DNA from: Bacillota bacterium
Lineage (GTDB): Bacteria; Bacillota; Limnochordia; Darwinibacteriales; Darwinibacteriaceae
Assembly: GCA_012838305.1 (NCBI GenBank)
Contig: DUPN01000054.1
Location: 1 to 48,369, forward strand
Length of the DNA stretch: 48,369 bases
Direction: 5' to 3'
The notes beneath the pieces are model-generated. The model was not told the origin of the DNA, did not search any database, and saw only the letters and a list, made by a program, of their open reading frames with translations. The stretch's first letter is position 1. Every line of letters starts with the position of its first letter. Below are positions 1-7,460 of the stretch, piece by piece. A program made the position numbers and the translations under genes.

Positions 1-50
1 AACAACATTCGTTGTCTCAAGATCAATGTTCAGTTTTCAAGGTTCTTGGG
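1..50 (-). promoter_or_regulatory. 16S rRNA leader with boxA-type antitermination sequence
   Basis: Read on the minus strand, the left edge contains CCTTGAAAACTGAACA (about 31-46), the conserved leader/spacer sequence found just before 16S and 23S genes in Firmicutes rRNA operons. Together with the promoter at 122-150 it says that an rRNA operon transcribed leftward starts just outside the window. The 16S gene itself is not included. Confidence 0.75.
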
Positions 51-58
51 AAATAAAT

Positions 59-82
59 AAGCCTCGAAAAGCAAGGCTTTTT
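59..82. terminator. Hairpin with T-run inside the rRNA leader
   Basis: AAGCC (59-63) pairs with GGCTT (75-79), followed on the plus strand by five T residues (78-82). On the minus strand the hairpin lies between the rRNA promoter and the boxA-like leader and is followed by an A/T-rich stretch. It could stop plus-strand transcription entering the rRNA operon or be a leader hairpin read through by antitermination complexes. Confidence 0.4.
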
Positions 83-121
83 CGGGTCCGGCACGTGGTC
101 TGTGTGCCCGACGCCTTAATT

Positions 122-150
122 ACTATACCACCGATCGGGATGGCAATCAA
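122..150 (-). promoter_or_regulatory. rRNA operon promoter
   Basis: Minus strand: -35 TTGATT (145-150), a 17-bp spacer, -10 TATAGT (122-127). It lies downstream of the lysS terminator and upstream of the 16S leader, which fits a sigma-A rRNA promoter. Confidence 0.7.
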
Positions 151-242
151 CACGCATAGGACTCCAATTTCATTGATAGCAAGCATCTATCGCTCCTTTT
201 CTCTTGTTATCTCTGTATTGCTACGAAATCTGGTTTCAGGAC

Positions 243-303
243 AAAGAAAAACCTGCCTCCACTGGATATTTGCGGAAAATCAGAATCCCATGGAGACAGG
301 CAC
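243..303 (-). terminator. Rho-independent terminator of lysS
   Basis: Minus strand: a long stem pairing a CCTG-CTCC-TGG arm (near 290-300) with a CCA-GGAG-CAGG arm (250-264), followed by TTTTTCTTT. It starts about 20 nt after the lysS stop codon and separates lysS from the downstream rRNA operon. Confidence 0.75.
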
Positions 304-320
304 GCCAATGAAAAACTGTA

Positions 321-1811
321 CTATGAACGAGGACGCATATGAGGAAACAGAAGGACGTCGCGAATCGAGGGCGAATCAGTAAACAGCATGACCATGCGAT
401 CAATACCGAGGCCAAGACCGCCTGCTGGCGGCATACCGTATTCCAGGGCCTGAATGTAGTCTTCATCCATCATATGGGCCTCATCGTCACCTTGATCGCG
501 CTGCGCCATCTGTTGGCGGAAGCGCTGTTCCTGATCAATCGGATCATTCAGTTCAGTGAATCCATTGCCCGCTTCCCATGTCACGATGAATGGTTCAAAA
601 CGATCCGTCAGCAAAGGATCATCCTTTTTCCGTTTAGCCAACGGGCTGATCTCAACGGGGTGATCCGTAATGAACACCGGCTGGACTAGATTTGGTTCCA
701 CGAATGCGTCAAACAGCTCGTCAAGGACGGTAGAAAAGGTCGCCCCTGGCTCAATGTCAAGTCCTTTCGCCCTAGCCGCCTCTCTGGCTTGGGCATCATC
801 CAGACCCCGTAGATTTACACCTGAGTATTCCTGAATTGCATCCAACATTGGCTTCCTGGGCCAAGGTGGCGTCAGATCGATTTCCTGTCCCTGAAAAACG
901 ACGGTGGTAGAGCCGAACAGTTCTCTAGCGATGTGCGCATAGAGATCTTCGGTGATCTTCATCATGTCACTGGCATCTCCGTAGGCCATGTAGAGTTCGC
1001 ACATGGTGAACTCCGGATTGTGTTTGGTCGAGATACCTTCATTGCGAAACATCTTTCCAATCTCAAAAACACGGTCATACCCGCCCACCAAGAGGCGCTT
1101 CAAGTACAGCTCTGGTGCAATCCGCAGGTAGAGATCCATGTCGAGGGCATTGTGGTGTGTAGTGAAGGGGCGGGCACTGGCGCCCCCTGCAATGACATGC
1201 AGCATGGGCGTCTCCACTTCAAGGTATCCACGCTCTGCCAAGAAACTCCGCATACTTTGGATGATCCTGCTTCGAATTTCAAAGACCTTACGCACTTCAG
1301 CGTTGACAATCAAGTCAACATAGCGCTGACGGTAGCGTAAGTCCACATCCTTGAGGCCATGCCATTTGGCAGGCAGCGGCCGCAGAGACTTCGATAAGAA
1401 TTTCAGGGTCTGAACCTCCACGCTGATTTCCCCGCGACGCGTTCGGAAAATCTTCCCTGTTACTCCCACAATGTCTCCGATATCAAGCTTCTGCAACAAG
1501 GCGTAGCCCTCTTCACCTAGCGTATCAACTCGGAAATAGAGCTGTACGCGACCTGTGTGATCCATCAAATCCGCGAAACTAGCCTTGCCATGGGTACGCA
1601 TGGACATTATCCGGCCGGGGAGAGTAGTGTTTTCATTCTCTAAGACATCGAATCGGTCTAGGATTTCCTGGGCTGAATGAGTGCGTTTGAATTTCTCTCC
1701 AAAAGGATCAATCCCCAGATTTTTGAGGTCCTTCAGCTTATCCCGGCGCACTTGTAGTAGCTCGTTGAGTTCTTCCCTATCTTCCGTACTTTCGATGTGT
1801 GGCTCGTTCAC
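321..1811 (-). CDS. lysS: Lysyl-tRNA synthetase, class II
   Basis: Charges tRNA-Lys with lysine in the cytoplasm. The 496-residue product has the family's usual length and order: N-terminal anticodon-binding OB fold (about 65-145), then the class II catalytic core with motif 2 FRNEGISTKHNPEFT (255-269) and motif 3 GLGLGIDRMVML (about 466-477). The start is GTG at 1811, preceded by AGGAGG at 8 nt. It lies 17 nt downstream of greA, and both are probably read from the greA promoter. The greA-lysS-rrn order matches Bacillus. No key residue appears to be missing. Confidence 0.97.
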   Translation of the reverse strand: MNEPHIESTEDREELNELLQVRRDKLKDLKNLGIDPFGEKFKRTHSAQEILDRFDVLENENTTLPGRIMSMRTHGKASFADLMDHTGRVQLYFRVDTLGEEGYALLQKLDIGDIVGVTGKIFRTRRGEISVEVQTLKFLSKSLRPLPAKWHGLKDVDLRYRQRYVDLIVNAEVRKVFEIRSRIIQSMRSFLAERGYLEVETPMLHVIAGGASARPFTTHHNALDMDLYLRIAPELYLKRLLVGGYDRVFEIGKMFRNEGISTKHNPEFTMCELYMAYGDASDMMKITEDLYAHIARELFGSTTVVFQGQEIDLTPPWPRKPMLDAIQEYSGVNLRGLDDAQAREAARAKGLDIEPGATFSTVLDELFDAFVEPNLVQPVFITDHPVEISPLAKRKKDDPLLTDRFEPFIVTWEAGNGFTELNDPIDQEQRFRQQMAQRDQGDDEAHMMDEDYIQALEYGMPPAGGLGLGIDRMVMLFTDSPSIRDVLLFPHMRPRS

Positions 1812-1828
1812 CGTGACGACCTCCTGTT

Positions 1829-2308
1829 TTATCTGGCAACTTTCAAAATCTCATACTGTAACGTTCCGTCTAAAGCTTCCACTTCCACAATCGTGCCGCA
1901 AGTCTTGCCCATGATGGCCTGACCGACAGGGGACTCGTTGCTGATCTTGCATTCTGCGGGGTCGGCCTCAGCCGATCCCACCAGACGATACTCGAAGACA
2001 TCCGACGTTTCTAGATCTTTCAGGGTGATGACCTTGCCAAGGGAAACCACCGTATCATCATCATTGTCATCTTCTTCGATGAGCCTTGCATTTCGCAAAA
2101 GTTTCTCCAGTGTCAAGATTCGGCCTTCAATGAAAGCTTGTTCGTTCTTAGCATCATCATACTCTGAGTTCTCGGAAATGTCTCCGAATTCCAGCGATGC
2201 GCTAATTCGTTCGGCCACTTCCCGCCGTTTGACCGTTTTCAACACTTCGAGCTCGGACTCTAGTTTTTTCAGACCTTCCGGTGTTAGCAATACCTCTTTG
2301 TCAACCAT
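1829..2308 (-). CDS. greA: Transcription elongation factor GreA
   Basis: Rescues backtracked RNA polymerase by stimulating transcript cleavage through the secondary channel. The product is about 159 residues with an N-terminal coiled coil whose tip carries the conserved acidic stretch GDISENSEYDDAKNEQ, and a C-terminal FKBP-like domain with the SPVGQAIMGK motif. The ATG at 2308 is chosen because AAGGAG lies 8 nt upstream and the length matches the family; an in-frame GTG at 2341 would add 11 residues with no ribosome site. A consensus promoter lies about 80 nt upstream, and lysS follows after 17 nt. Confidence 0.96.
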   Translation of the reverse strand: MVDKEVLLTPEGLKKLESELEVLKTVKRREVAERISASLEFGDISENSEYDDAKNEQAFIEGRILTLEKLLRNARLIEEDDNDDDTVVSLGKVITLKDLETSDVFEYRLVGSAEADPAECKISNESPVGQAIMGKTCGTIVEVEALDGTLQYEILKVAR

Positions 2309-2388
2309 GCCCTCAGTCTCCTTTATCATCACATCTTCCACAAGCGTGTAGATACTAACTGATACAGATCTTTCTCAATGCTCCATCT

Positions 2389-2417
2389 ATTATAAGTAAC
2401 AAAAAAAGGGATGTCAA
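2389..2417 (-). promoter_or_regulatory. Consensus sigma-A promoter for greA-lysS
   Basis: Minus strand: perfect -35 TTGACA (2412-2417), 17-bp spacer, perfect -10 TATAAT (2389-2394). The spacer contains a run of seven T. It lies in the 164-nt gap between the upstream paralog gene and greA. I see no clear terminator for the upstream gene in that gap. Confidence 0.85.
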
Positions 2418-2472
2418 GAATGAGACAATCCCCGTTAGCAAGCAGGTTTCAAGTCCTCAAGCCGCCTTTGGG

Positions 2473-3414
2473 CTAACTACTCTTTTCCAAGGGGCTTGCA
2501 GGTGTGTTCAGCAGCTCTTTCCTGGGAGTGAACCCCAATTCGTCGATGATCCCATAATAATCGGCGTCTGTAATCTCTTCGATTGGCTTATCTAGTAGCG
2601 CCACCATCAGTGCTTCGATCACGTTTGTACCGTATGAACGGCCTTGAAAGTTCGGGGTGGTGGTAATCAATTCGCCCACATTGCGCTTAATCATCCACTG
2701 CACATCGTCCTCAGTCACCGTATTGGTAATAATCGTCTTACCCTTCATATCATCCAACATATATTTATGAATCAGATGGTAGTCACCTGCGATAATATCG
2801 GCCCACTCATAGTACTTCCTATACTTGCTGGTTGTCTGCACCTTTTCCTGCTCACTGCCTGTTGGATACAGCCAACTGTACGGCGCCTGCACCACCAAGG
2901 GAGCCAGGACGGTCACAATGGTCTCCAGCAACTTCAGACTGTAGATAGGTACAGGAAGACCGAGTATGAAGATTAGATCACCATACAAGACCTGGCAATC
3001 AACCTCATGCAGTGCCTGGGCCATCCCAAAACGATCAACGGCGCTGGTAAGCAGGACCCTCTTGCCCCTAAACAGGCCAGGGTCTTGTTGCGTCAGGAAT
3101 TCAATGGTGCGCCTTTCCAGTGTGTCTTTTGCGCCCGATCCATCCACTATGGGCGTGATTTGAGGGATGCTAGCCAGGGGTTTAGCTGCACGTAAGATCA
3201 GACGACGGCCGCCTCCGCCCCAGAAATATATGCCGATACCCCCCATTCCGAAAACGGCCACTTTTCCGTCGAGCGCCTCCAACAGATCCTTGGCTTTTTC
3301 CATGTCACCATCTGTTCCAATCCGCTCTATGGAAAAATCCTCTCCCCGCACGTTAACAACAGCCTTGTGGTCTCGTTTCGATGAACCAATGCTGACGCTC
3401 ACTATTCTCCTCAT
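2473..3414 (-). CDS. Conserved protein of the 'quinate 5-dehydrogenase' annotation family, copy 2
   Basis: 313 residues and clearly paralogous to the upstream gene. Both begin MRRIVSVSIGSS and share ERIGTDGD, FGMGGI, PIVDGSG, VDRFGMAQAL, GDYHxIxKYM, ELITTTP and GRSxGTNV blocks in the same order. Clostridial homologs are often labelled quinate 5-dehydrogenase; I know of no biochemical proof and treat the activity as unknown. A glycine-rich FGMGGI block suggests a nucleotide-binding fold. Compared with copy 1 it has GIYFWGGGG where copy 1 has DLYLQGGDK, plus a 10-residue C-terminal extension. ATG start with a GGGGAG ribosome site; 48 nt behind copy 1, same operon. Confidence 0.85.
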   Translation of the reverse strand: MRRIVSVSIGSSKRDHKAVVNVRGEDFSIERIGTDGDMEKAKDLLEALDGKVAVFGMGGIGIYFWGGGGRRLILRAAKPLASIPQITPIVDGSGAKDTLERRTIEFLTQQDPGLFRGKRVLLTSAVDRFGMAQALHEVDCQVLYGDLIFILGLPVPIYSLKLLETIVTVLAPLVVQAPYSWLYPTGSEQEKVQTTSKYRKYYEWADIIAGDYHLIHKYMLDDMKGKTIITNTVTEDDVQWMIKRNVGELITTTPNFQGRSYGTNVIEALMVALLDKPIEEITDADYYGIIDELGFTPRKELLNTPASPLEKSS

Positions 3415-3462
3415 GGTATCTCCCCTTTCCGATCAATGAGAAGCCACAGGATTCATGGCGAT

Positions 3463-4371
3463 TTATGCGAGCAGCTCCCGGCGAGGCACAAAACCGACTT
3501 TGTCGAGCATCTCAAGATAATCCTCTGGAGTAATCTTAGCCAATGGTTTGTCAAGAAGGGCAACAATTAGACCTTCCATCACATTCGTCCCAAAGGATCG
3601 GCCTCCAATATCGGGAGTCGTAGTGATCAGTTCCCGAGCATGGCGTTCCTTTAGAAACGCCACATCCTGGGGGGTAATCGTATTGGTGATCAGCACCTTC
3701 CCGCTCAAATCATCGGGCATGTATTTCCGAATCATGTGATAATCACCGGCAATCACATCAGCCCAAGCGTAATACTTGGCATACTTGTGTCGATTTGGGG
3801 ACTCTTCCTGCTTGGAGCCAATGGGATAGAGCCATTTAAAGGGAAACTGTACGGCCACAGGAGCGAGAATACCCACTACCGCCCGGAGAACATTGAGCTT
3901 GTAGATGGGAAAGGGAATACCCAACGCAAACATGACGTCACCATACAGGACATTGCTTCCAGTGTGCTGCAGGGCCTGGGCCATGCCAAAACGATCAACA
4001 GCACAGGTAAGGAGTACATTCTTGTTCCGGAACATCTCGGGATCCTCGGCAGCAAGGGTTTCAATTGCCCTGCGTTCCAAGGTATTCTTCAGACCAGAAC
4101 CATCCACAATGGGAGTCCTTTTGGCCGCTCTGGCAATGGGCTTGGCTTCCCGCAGAATATAGCGTTTGTCTCCCCCCTGGAGGTACAGATCGATTCCACC
4201 CATGCCGAAGGCGGCCACTTTGCCGTCGAGCTCCCTGATCATGGCAATCGCTTTTTGGATATCTCCATCCGTCCCGATTCGCTCCACGGAGAAATCCTCA
4301 CCGCATAAGTTGACAATGGCCCTGCTATCTCTGTGAGACGAGCCAATACTGACACTTACTATCCGTCTCAT
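3463..4371 (-). CDS. Conserved protein of the 'quinate 5-dehydrogenase' annotation family, copy 1
   Basis: 302 residues, the first of two tandem paralogs, beginning 3 nt after the regulator gene. Shared conserved blocks are VSIGSS at the N-terminus, ERIGTDGD (about 31-38), FGMGGIDLY, PIVDGSGLKNTLERR, CAVDRFGMAQAL, LYGD, GDYHMIRKYM and ELITTTP near the C-terminus. No signal peptide or membrane segment is obvious, so it is probably cytoplasmic. The tight coupling to a helix-turn-helix gene suggests that the regulator controls, or senses the product of, these proteins. The substrate is unknown; the database name should not be taken as evidence for a shikimate/quinate pathway, none of whose other genes is in this window. 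Confidence 0.85.
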   Translation of the reverse strand: MRRIVSVSIGSSHRDSRAIVNLCGEDFSVERIGTDGDIQKAIAMIRELDGKVAAFGMGGIDLYLQGGDKRYILREAKPIARAAKRTPIVDGSGLKNTLERRAIETLAAEDPEMFRNKNVLLTCAVDRFGMAQALQHTGSNVLYGDVMFALGIPFPIYKLNVLRAVVGILAPVAVQFPFKWLYPIGSKQEESPNRHKYAKYYAWADVIAGDYHMIRKYMPDDLSGKVLITNTITPQDVAFLKERHARELITTTPDIGGRSFGTNVMEGLIVALLDKPLAKITPEDYLEMLDKVGFVPRRELLA

Positions 4372-4374
4372 GGA

Positions 4375-4905
4375 CTACTCCCCTTTAACCGATATAATGA
4401 GTTTCCTCAGCTGCTGGGGACTGAGATAACAATCACCTTCGATGGGGGATGCTCCGAGGAGAACACCCAAGACCTTATCCCCTAAAATCGCCTCAGCCAA
4501 TCGAATGCGCATATCGGAACCAATCATGATCACATGGTCGTATTCGCTCATCTCCAGCATCAGTTGCATGAGCCAGTTAAGTAGACTCTTTCCATCATGG
4601 GACTCAATCATTTCCCAGCGTTCAACATCGTTCATTAGCAGAGTGTACTCGACCCCTAACTCTTGACACAGTTCCAAAAGCGCCTGGGTATTGGCGAGGG
4701 GGAAGCCAATGACAGCTAAGCTGCCGCCTTTGCGCACCTCCGCCAGGGATTCGAGACGGGACACAAACGATCGATCGCAACCTACCCGCTGTGCCACCTC
4801 CTGTTGGGAGAGACCCGATACCCTTAGCTGGAAAATGCGATCCACAATCCTATCCAATTTGACACGATTAAGCAGCTTGTCACCGACGCGGAAAAAATCG
4901 CTCAT
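4375..4905 (-). CDS. Helix-turn-helix regulator of the paralog operon
   Basis: 176 residues. An N-terminal helix-turn-helix (about 29-53) contains LSQQEVAQRVGCDRSFVSRL, typical of XRE/Trp-repressor-like recognition helices. The C-terminal part (about 60-176) looks like an alpha/beta ligand-binding domain with AVIGFPLANTQALLE and VIMIGSDMRIRLAEAI; I do not recognise its family. ATG at 4905 is preferred; an in-frame GTG at 4938 would add 11 residues. It has its own promoter overlapping the end of dusB and is translationally close (3 nt) to the first paralog, so it probably regulates its own operon. Confidence 0.8.
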   Translation of the reverse strand: MSDFFRVGDKLLNRVKLDRIVDRIFQLRVSGLSQQEVAQRVGCDRSFVSRLESLAEVRKGGSLAVIGFPLANTQALLELCQELGVEYTLLMNDVERWEMIESHDGKSLLNWLMQLMLEMSEYDHVIMIGSDMRIRLAEAILGDKVLGVLLGASPIEGDCYLSPQQLRKLIISVKGE

Positions 4906-4953
4906 TCCATCACCCACCAGCCTGCAATCCTTGTGCACACTTTGTTCACGCCC

Positions 4954-4982
4954 ATTATATCATGGGTGTCAAAATGCTACAA
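4954..4982 (-). promoter_or_regulatory. Extended -10 promoter inside an imperfect palindrome
   Basis: Minus strand: TTGTAG (4977-4982), 17 bp, then TGATATAAT with -10 TATAAT at 4954-4959. The -10 is embedded in CCCATGATATAATGGG, an inverted repeat with arms CCCAT and ATGGG. This would be a suitable site for autoregulation by the helix-turn-helix protein whose gene follows. The -35 overlaps the dusB stop codon. Confidence 0.55.
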
Positions 4983-5906
4983 TAACTGTTTTAACAAGTT
5001 TTCCACTTCCTGCAATGTGACTGCAGTGTTGATCTGGCATCGGATCTCAGCGGAATAGGGTATCCCTTTTAGATACCAAATCAGATGAGGGCGCATTTCC
5101 CGAACAGCCCTGGCCTCCCCATCGAATTCCACTTTCATCCGCAGATGACGAAGTGCAAGGGCCATCCGCTCATCGAGTGTAGGATCGGCTACCATCGTTC
5201 CGTGGTGTAGATAGGCTTTCACCTGCCGGAAAATCCACGGATTACCCTGGGAACCCCGGCCAATGGCAATATGATCGCAGCCAGTTTCTTCAAAGAGTTT
5301 TTGGGCATCACGGGGGCAAAAAACGTCACCATTTCCCACAACGGGAACCTTGACAGCCTCCTTGACTTGCTTGATCCACTTCCACTGGGCGCGTCCCGAG
5401 TAGAACTGTTCCCTGGTGCGAGCGTGGAGGGTGATCCAATGCACTCCCGCATCCTCCAGGCGTTTGGCGATCTCCACACAGTTTATGCTGTCACCGTCCC
5501 AACCCAAACGTATCTTTGCTGTAACTGGAACGGGTACGGCCTGGACCACGGCAGCGGCAATATCCGCTAGTAGCGGAGGGTTTTTCATCAATGCAGCTCC
5601 ATCTCCATTTTTTACGATCTTGGGAGTGGGACAACCGAAGTTCAAATCGATCATCTCCGGAGACACTCGTTCAACAACGATTTGGGCCGCCCTGGCGCAG
5701 ACTTCGGGAACGTGACCGAAAATTTGCACGGCGGCAGGACGTTCCCTCGAGTCGATGGCGAGCATCTGAAACGTTTTTTGGTTCTTGAAAATCAGGCCTT
5801 GAGCGGAGACCATCTCACTGACGACCAGATCGGCCCCATACTCCCGAACCAGGAAGCGAAAAGGCAGATCCGTTACTCCGGCCATTGGTGCTAGAAATAC
5901 TCCCAT
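4977..5906 (-). CDS. dusB: tRNA-dihydrouridine synthase B-like
   Basis: Flavoenzyme reducing uridines in the D-loop of tRNA. 309 residues: an FMN-binding TIM barrel starting APMAGVTDLPFRFL (6-19), catalytic Cys92 in NFGCPTPKIVKNGDGAALM, the phosphate/flavin-binding GNGDVF and IGRGSQGNPW motifs, and a C-terminal helical domain. The family usually has about 12 more residues before the first barrel strand; here the only ATG with a ribosome site (AAAGGGG) lies just after the rpmE terminator, so the N-terminus is slightly short. The neighbours rpmE upstream and the greA/lysS block downstream recall the Bacillus dusB-greA-lysS order. Confidence 0.93.
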   Translation of the reverse strand: MGVFLAPMAGVTDLPFRFLVREYGADLVVSEMVSAQGLIFKNQKTFQMLAIDSRERPAAVQIFGHVPEVCARAAQIVVERVSPEMIDLNFGCPTPKIVKNGDGAALMKNPPLLADIAAAVVQAVPVPVTAKIRLGWDGDSINCVEIAKRLEDAGVHWITLHARTREQFYSGRAQWKWIKQVKEAVKVPVVGNGDVFCPRDAQKLFEETGCDHIAIGRGSQGNPWIFRQVKAYLHHGTMVADPTLDERMALALRHLRMKVEFDGEARAVREMRPHLIWYLKGIPYSAEIRCQINTAVTLQEVENLLKQLL

Positions 5907-5923
5907 AAAAAGCCCCTTTCAAT

Positions 5924-5947
5924 AAAAAAAGCAGGGTTGCCCCTGCC
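5924..5947 (-). terminator. Rho-independent terminator of rpmE
   Basis: Minus strand: GCAGGG-GCAA-CCCTGC (5931-5946) followed by seven T residues (5924-5930). It sits directly after rpmE and directly before the dusB ribosome-binding site. Confidence 0.9.
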
Positions 5948-5960
5948 GCTTACTCTGCCA

Positions 5961-6176
5961 CTACTCGCTTTTTTCCTTCATGTTGTACTTGGTAAGGAAA
6001 CGCTCTACCCGACCACCAGTGCTGCTTAAAGTCTGGCGTTGGCCAGTATAGAAGGGGTGACATTTGGAACACACTTCCACTTTGATTTCTTTCTTGGTGG
6101 ATCCAGTTTCAAACGTCTCACCACAAGAGCAAGTCACAACGCTCTTACCATACTTTGGATGTATATCAGCTTTCAT
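5961..6176 (-). CDS. rpmE: Ribosomal protein L31, zinc-binding type
   Basis: Large-subunit ribosomal protein at the central protuberance. 71 residues starting [10 protein letters not shown], with the zinc ligands of the C+ form visible as TCSCGE and VCSKCHPF, and the C-terminal [11 protein letters not shown] block. The start at 6176 is fixed by homology and by GAGGTG 9 nt upstream; the longer open frame upstream is leader sequence carrying the promoter. It is monocistronic, with its own promoter and terminator, and lies next to the rho-M23 genes as in many Firmicutes. Confidence 0.96.
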   Translation of the reverse strand: MKADIHPKYGKSVVTCSCGETFETGSTKKEIKVEVCSKCHPFYTGQRQTLSSTGGRVERFLTKYNMKEKSE

Positions 6177-6219
6177 GTTCTCATTCACCTCACTAACTTT
6201 ACTGGCTAAACCAAAAAGT

Positions 6220-6248
6220 ATTATAACACAGACTAGCCAGTCTGGCAA
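6220..6248 (-). promoter_or_regulatory. rpmE promoter with operator-like palindrome in the spacer
   Basis: Minus strand: -35 TTGCCA (6243-6248), 17 bp, -10 TATAAT (6220-6225). The spacer is almost completely filled by the perfect inverted repeat CAGACT-GGCT-AGTCTG (6229-6244), a position where a bound repressor would block RNA polymerase. Confidence 0.65.
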
Positions 6249-6263
6249 TGAACCAAAAACCAT

Positions 6264-7394
6264 TTATTTCAGATAGGTTTGGGGATTGACAGGGTTATTG
6301 CGATGGCGAATCTCAAAGTGGACGTGGGGTCCCGTTGAAACCCCAGTATTTCCACTATAGGCTATTGTCTCGCCCCGTGTTACCCGTTGTCCCACCTTCA
6401 CATTCAAACGCGAATTATGAGCATAGCGGGTTTCAACATTGTTACCATGGTCAATAATCACCAAAATACCGTATCCGCCATTCCAGCCTGCAAAGGTAAC
6501 ACGTCCGTCCGCCGCTGCTTTCACCTGCGTACCGGTGGACACCGCAATGTCCAGACCGTTATGCATCTTACCCCAACGCGGCCCAAACGTGGACGAAATC
6601 CGTCCCCTCACCGGCCAATCAAAGGCTTTCTGCAGTTGACCATTGACTAGGATAACATCCCGGGGTCTAAGTTGAGTAGCCCCAGGAATGACCAGCCTGG
6701 TATTGGGCTGAATGCGAGAGGGATCACTGATCTCGTTAACCCTGGTAATCTCATCCATGGGAACATTGTAGCGTTCTGAGATCTCCCACAGACTCTCGCC
6801 GGAAGCTACTTGGTGCAATACCCCATTTACAGACGGAATCTGTAACTCTTGACCAATGGAGATTCGATTCGGATTGGCTAGATTGTTCGCTGACAAAATC
6901 GTGTCTACCGTAATCCCGTACGCCGCCGCAATTTGGCCTAGAGTCTCTCCTGAACAAACCTTGTGCACAAAAATGGTCGGCCGCTTTTCGATCTTTTCTT
7001 CCACCTTAGGCGGTTCGGGGATGGGAAGGGTCGCCTCCACCCGAGGAGTTGCCTCCGAAGTGACCTTCTCCTCTACTTCGACCTGTTGAGCAATGACTTC
7101 TGAGGGTTCAGGCGCTGAAGCTTGGGGCACTACGCCAGTCGTTCCGTCGAGGGGAACTTGCGTCTGCAGTTGTACAGGTGTACTTGTCAGCGCCGGACGT
7201 TCGTCTTGGAAGTCCTGCGAAGCGAAGTCCCTTAAAATATAGTCGTCTACGTCAATGTAGATCAGACTATCTAAGTCCCAGTCACTTCCACCAATGTGCA
7301 TTCTAGTATCCACCTTACCTAGAAGGCCAAAGCTGAAAATGATGGCAAATATCAAGAGTACAAGCCCACGACTGCGAATCAGTCGCCTCCACAT
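6264..7394 (-). CDS. Membrane-anchored LysM / M23 peptidase (LytM family)
   Basis: 376 residues. A short basic N-terminus and one membrane segment (LVLLIFAIIFSFGLLG) anchor it outside the cytoplasm, followed by a Pro/Glu-rich linker, two LysM peptidoglycan-binding domains (one near FVHKVCSGETLGQIAAAYG, one near LHQVASGESLWEISERYN) and a C-terminal M23 metallopeptidase domain with the zinc motifs HNGLDIAV and HVHFEIRH. It probably cleaves or organises cell-wall cross-bridges. All visible zinc ligands are present, so it should be catalytic rather than an activator. Start ATG 7394 with GGGAGGA upstream; it lies 66 nt downstream of rho. Confidence 0.93.
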   Translation of the reverse strand: MWRRLIRSRGLVLLIFAIIFSFGLLGKVDTRMHIGGSDWDLDSLIYIDVDDYILRDFASQDFQDERPALTSTPVQLQTQVPLDGTTGVVPQASAPEPSEVIAQQVEVEEKVTSEATPRVEATLPIPEPPKVEEKIEKRPTIFVHKVCSGETLGQIAAAYGITVDTILSANNLANPNRISIGQELQIPSVNGVLHQVASGESLWEISERYNVPMDEITRVNEISDPSRIQPNTRLVIPGATQLRPRDVILVNGQLQKAFDWPVRGRISSTFGPRWGKMHNGLDIAVSTGTQVKAAADGRVTFAGWNGGYGILVIIDHGNNVETRYAHNSRLNVKVGQRVTRGETIAYSGNTGVSTGPHVHFEIRHRNNPVNPQTYLK

Positions 7395-7460
7395 GATAAA
7401 TCCTCCCTCGACTGGCAATAACCTACTTTACACATTTCGACGCCTTCGGAAAAAATCCTC

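Noticed and set aside
37-186. 49-residue minus-strand ORF with a strong ribosome site (AAAGGAG) and a hydrophobic stretch, resembling a small membrane toxin
   Set aside because: It covers the rRNA promoter and leader hairpin, and its C-terminal half is leader sequence; coding is possible but unsupported.
6229-6244. rpmE palindrome as a Zur box
   Set aside because: It lacks the A/T-rich TAAATCGTAAT-type arms of Zur sites.
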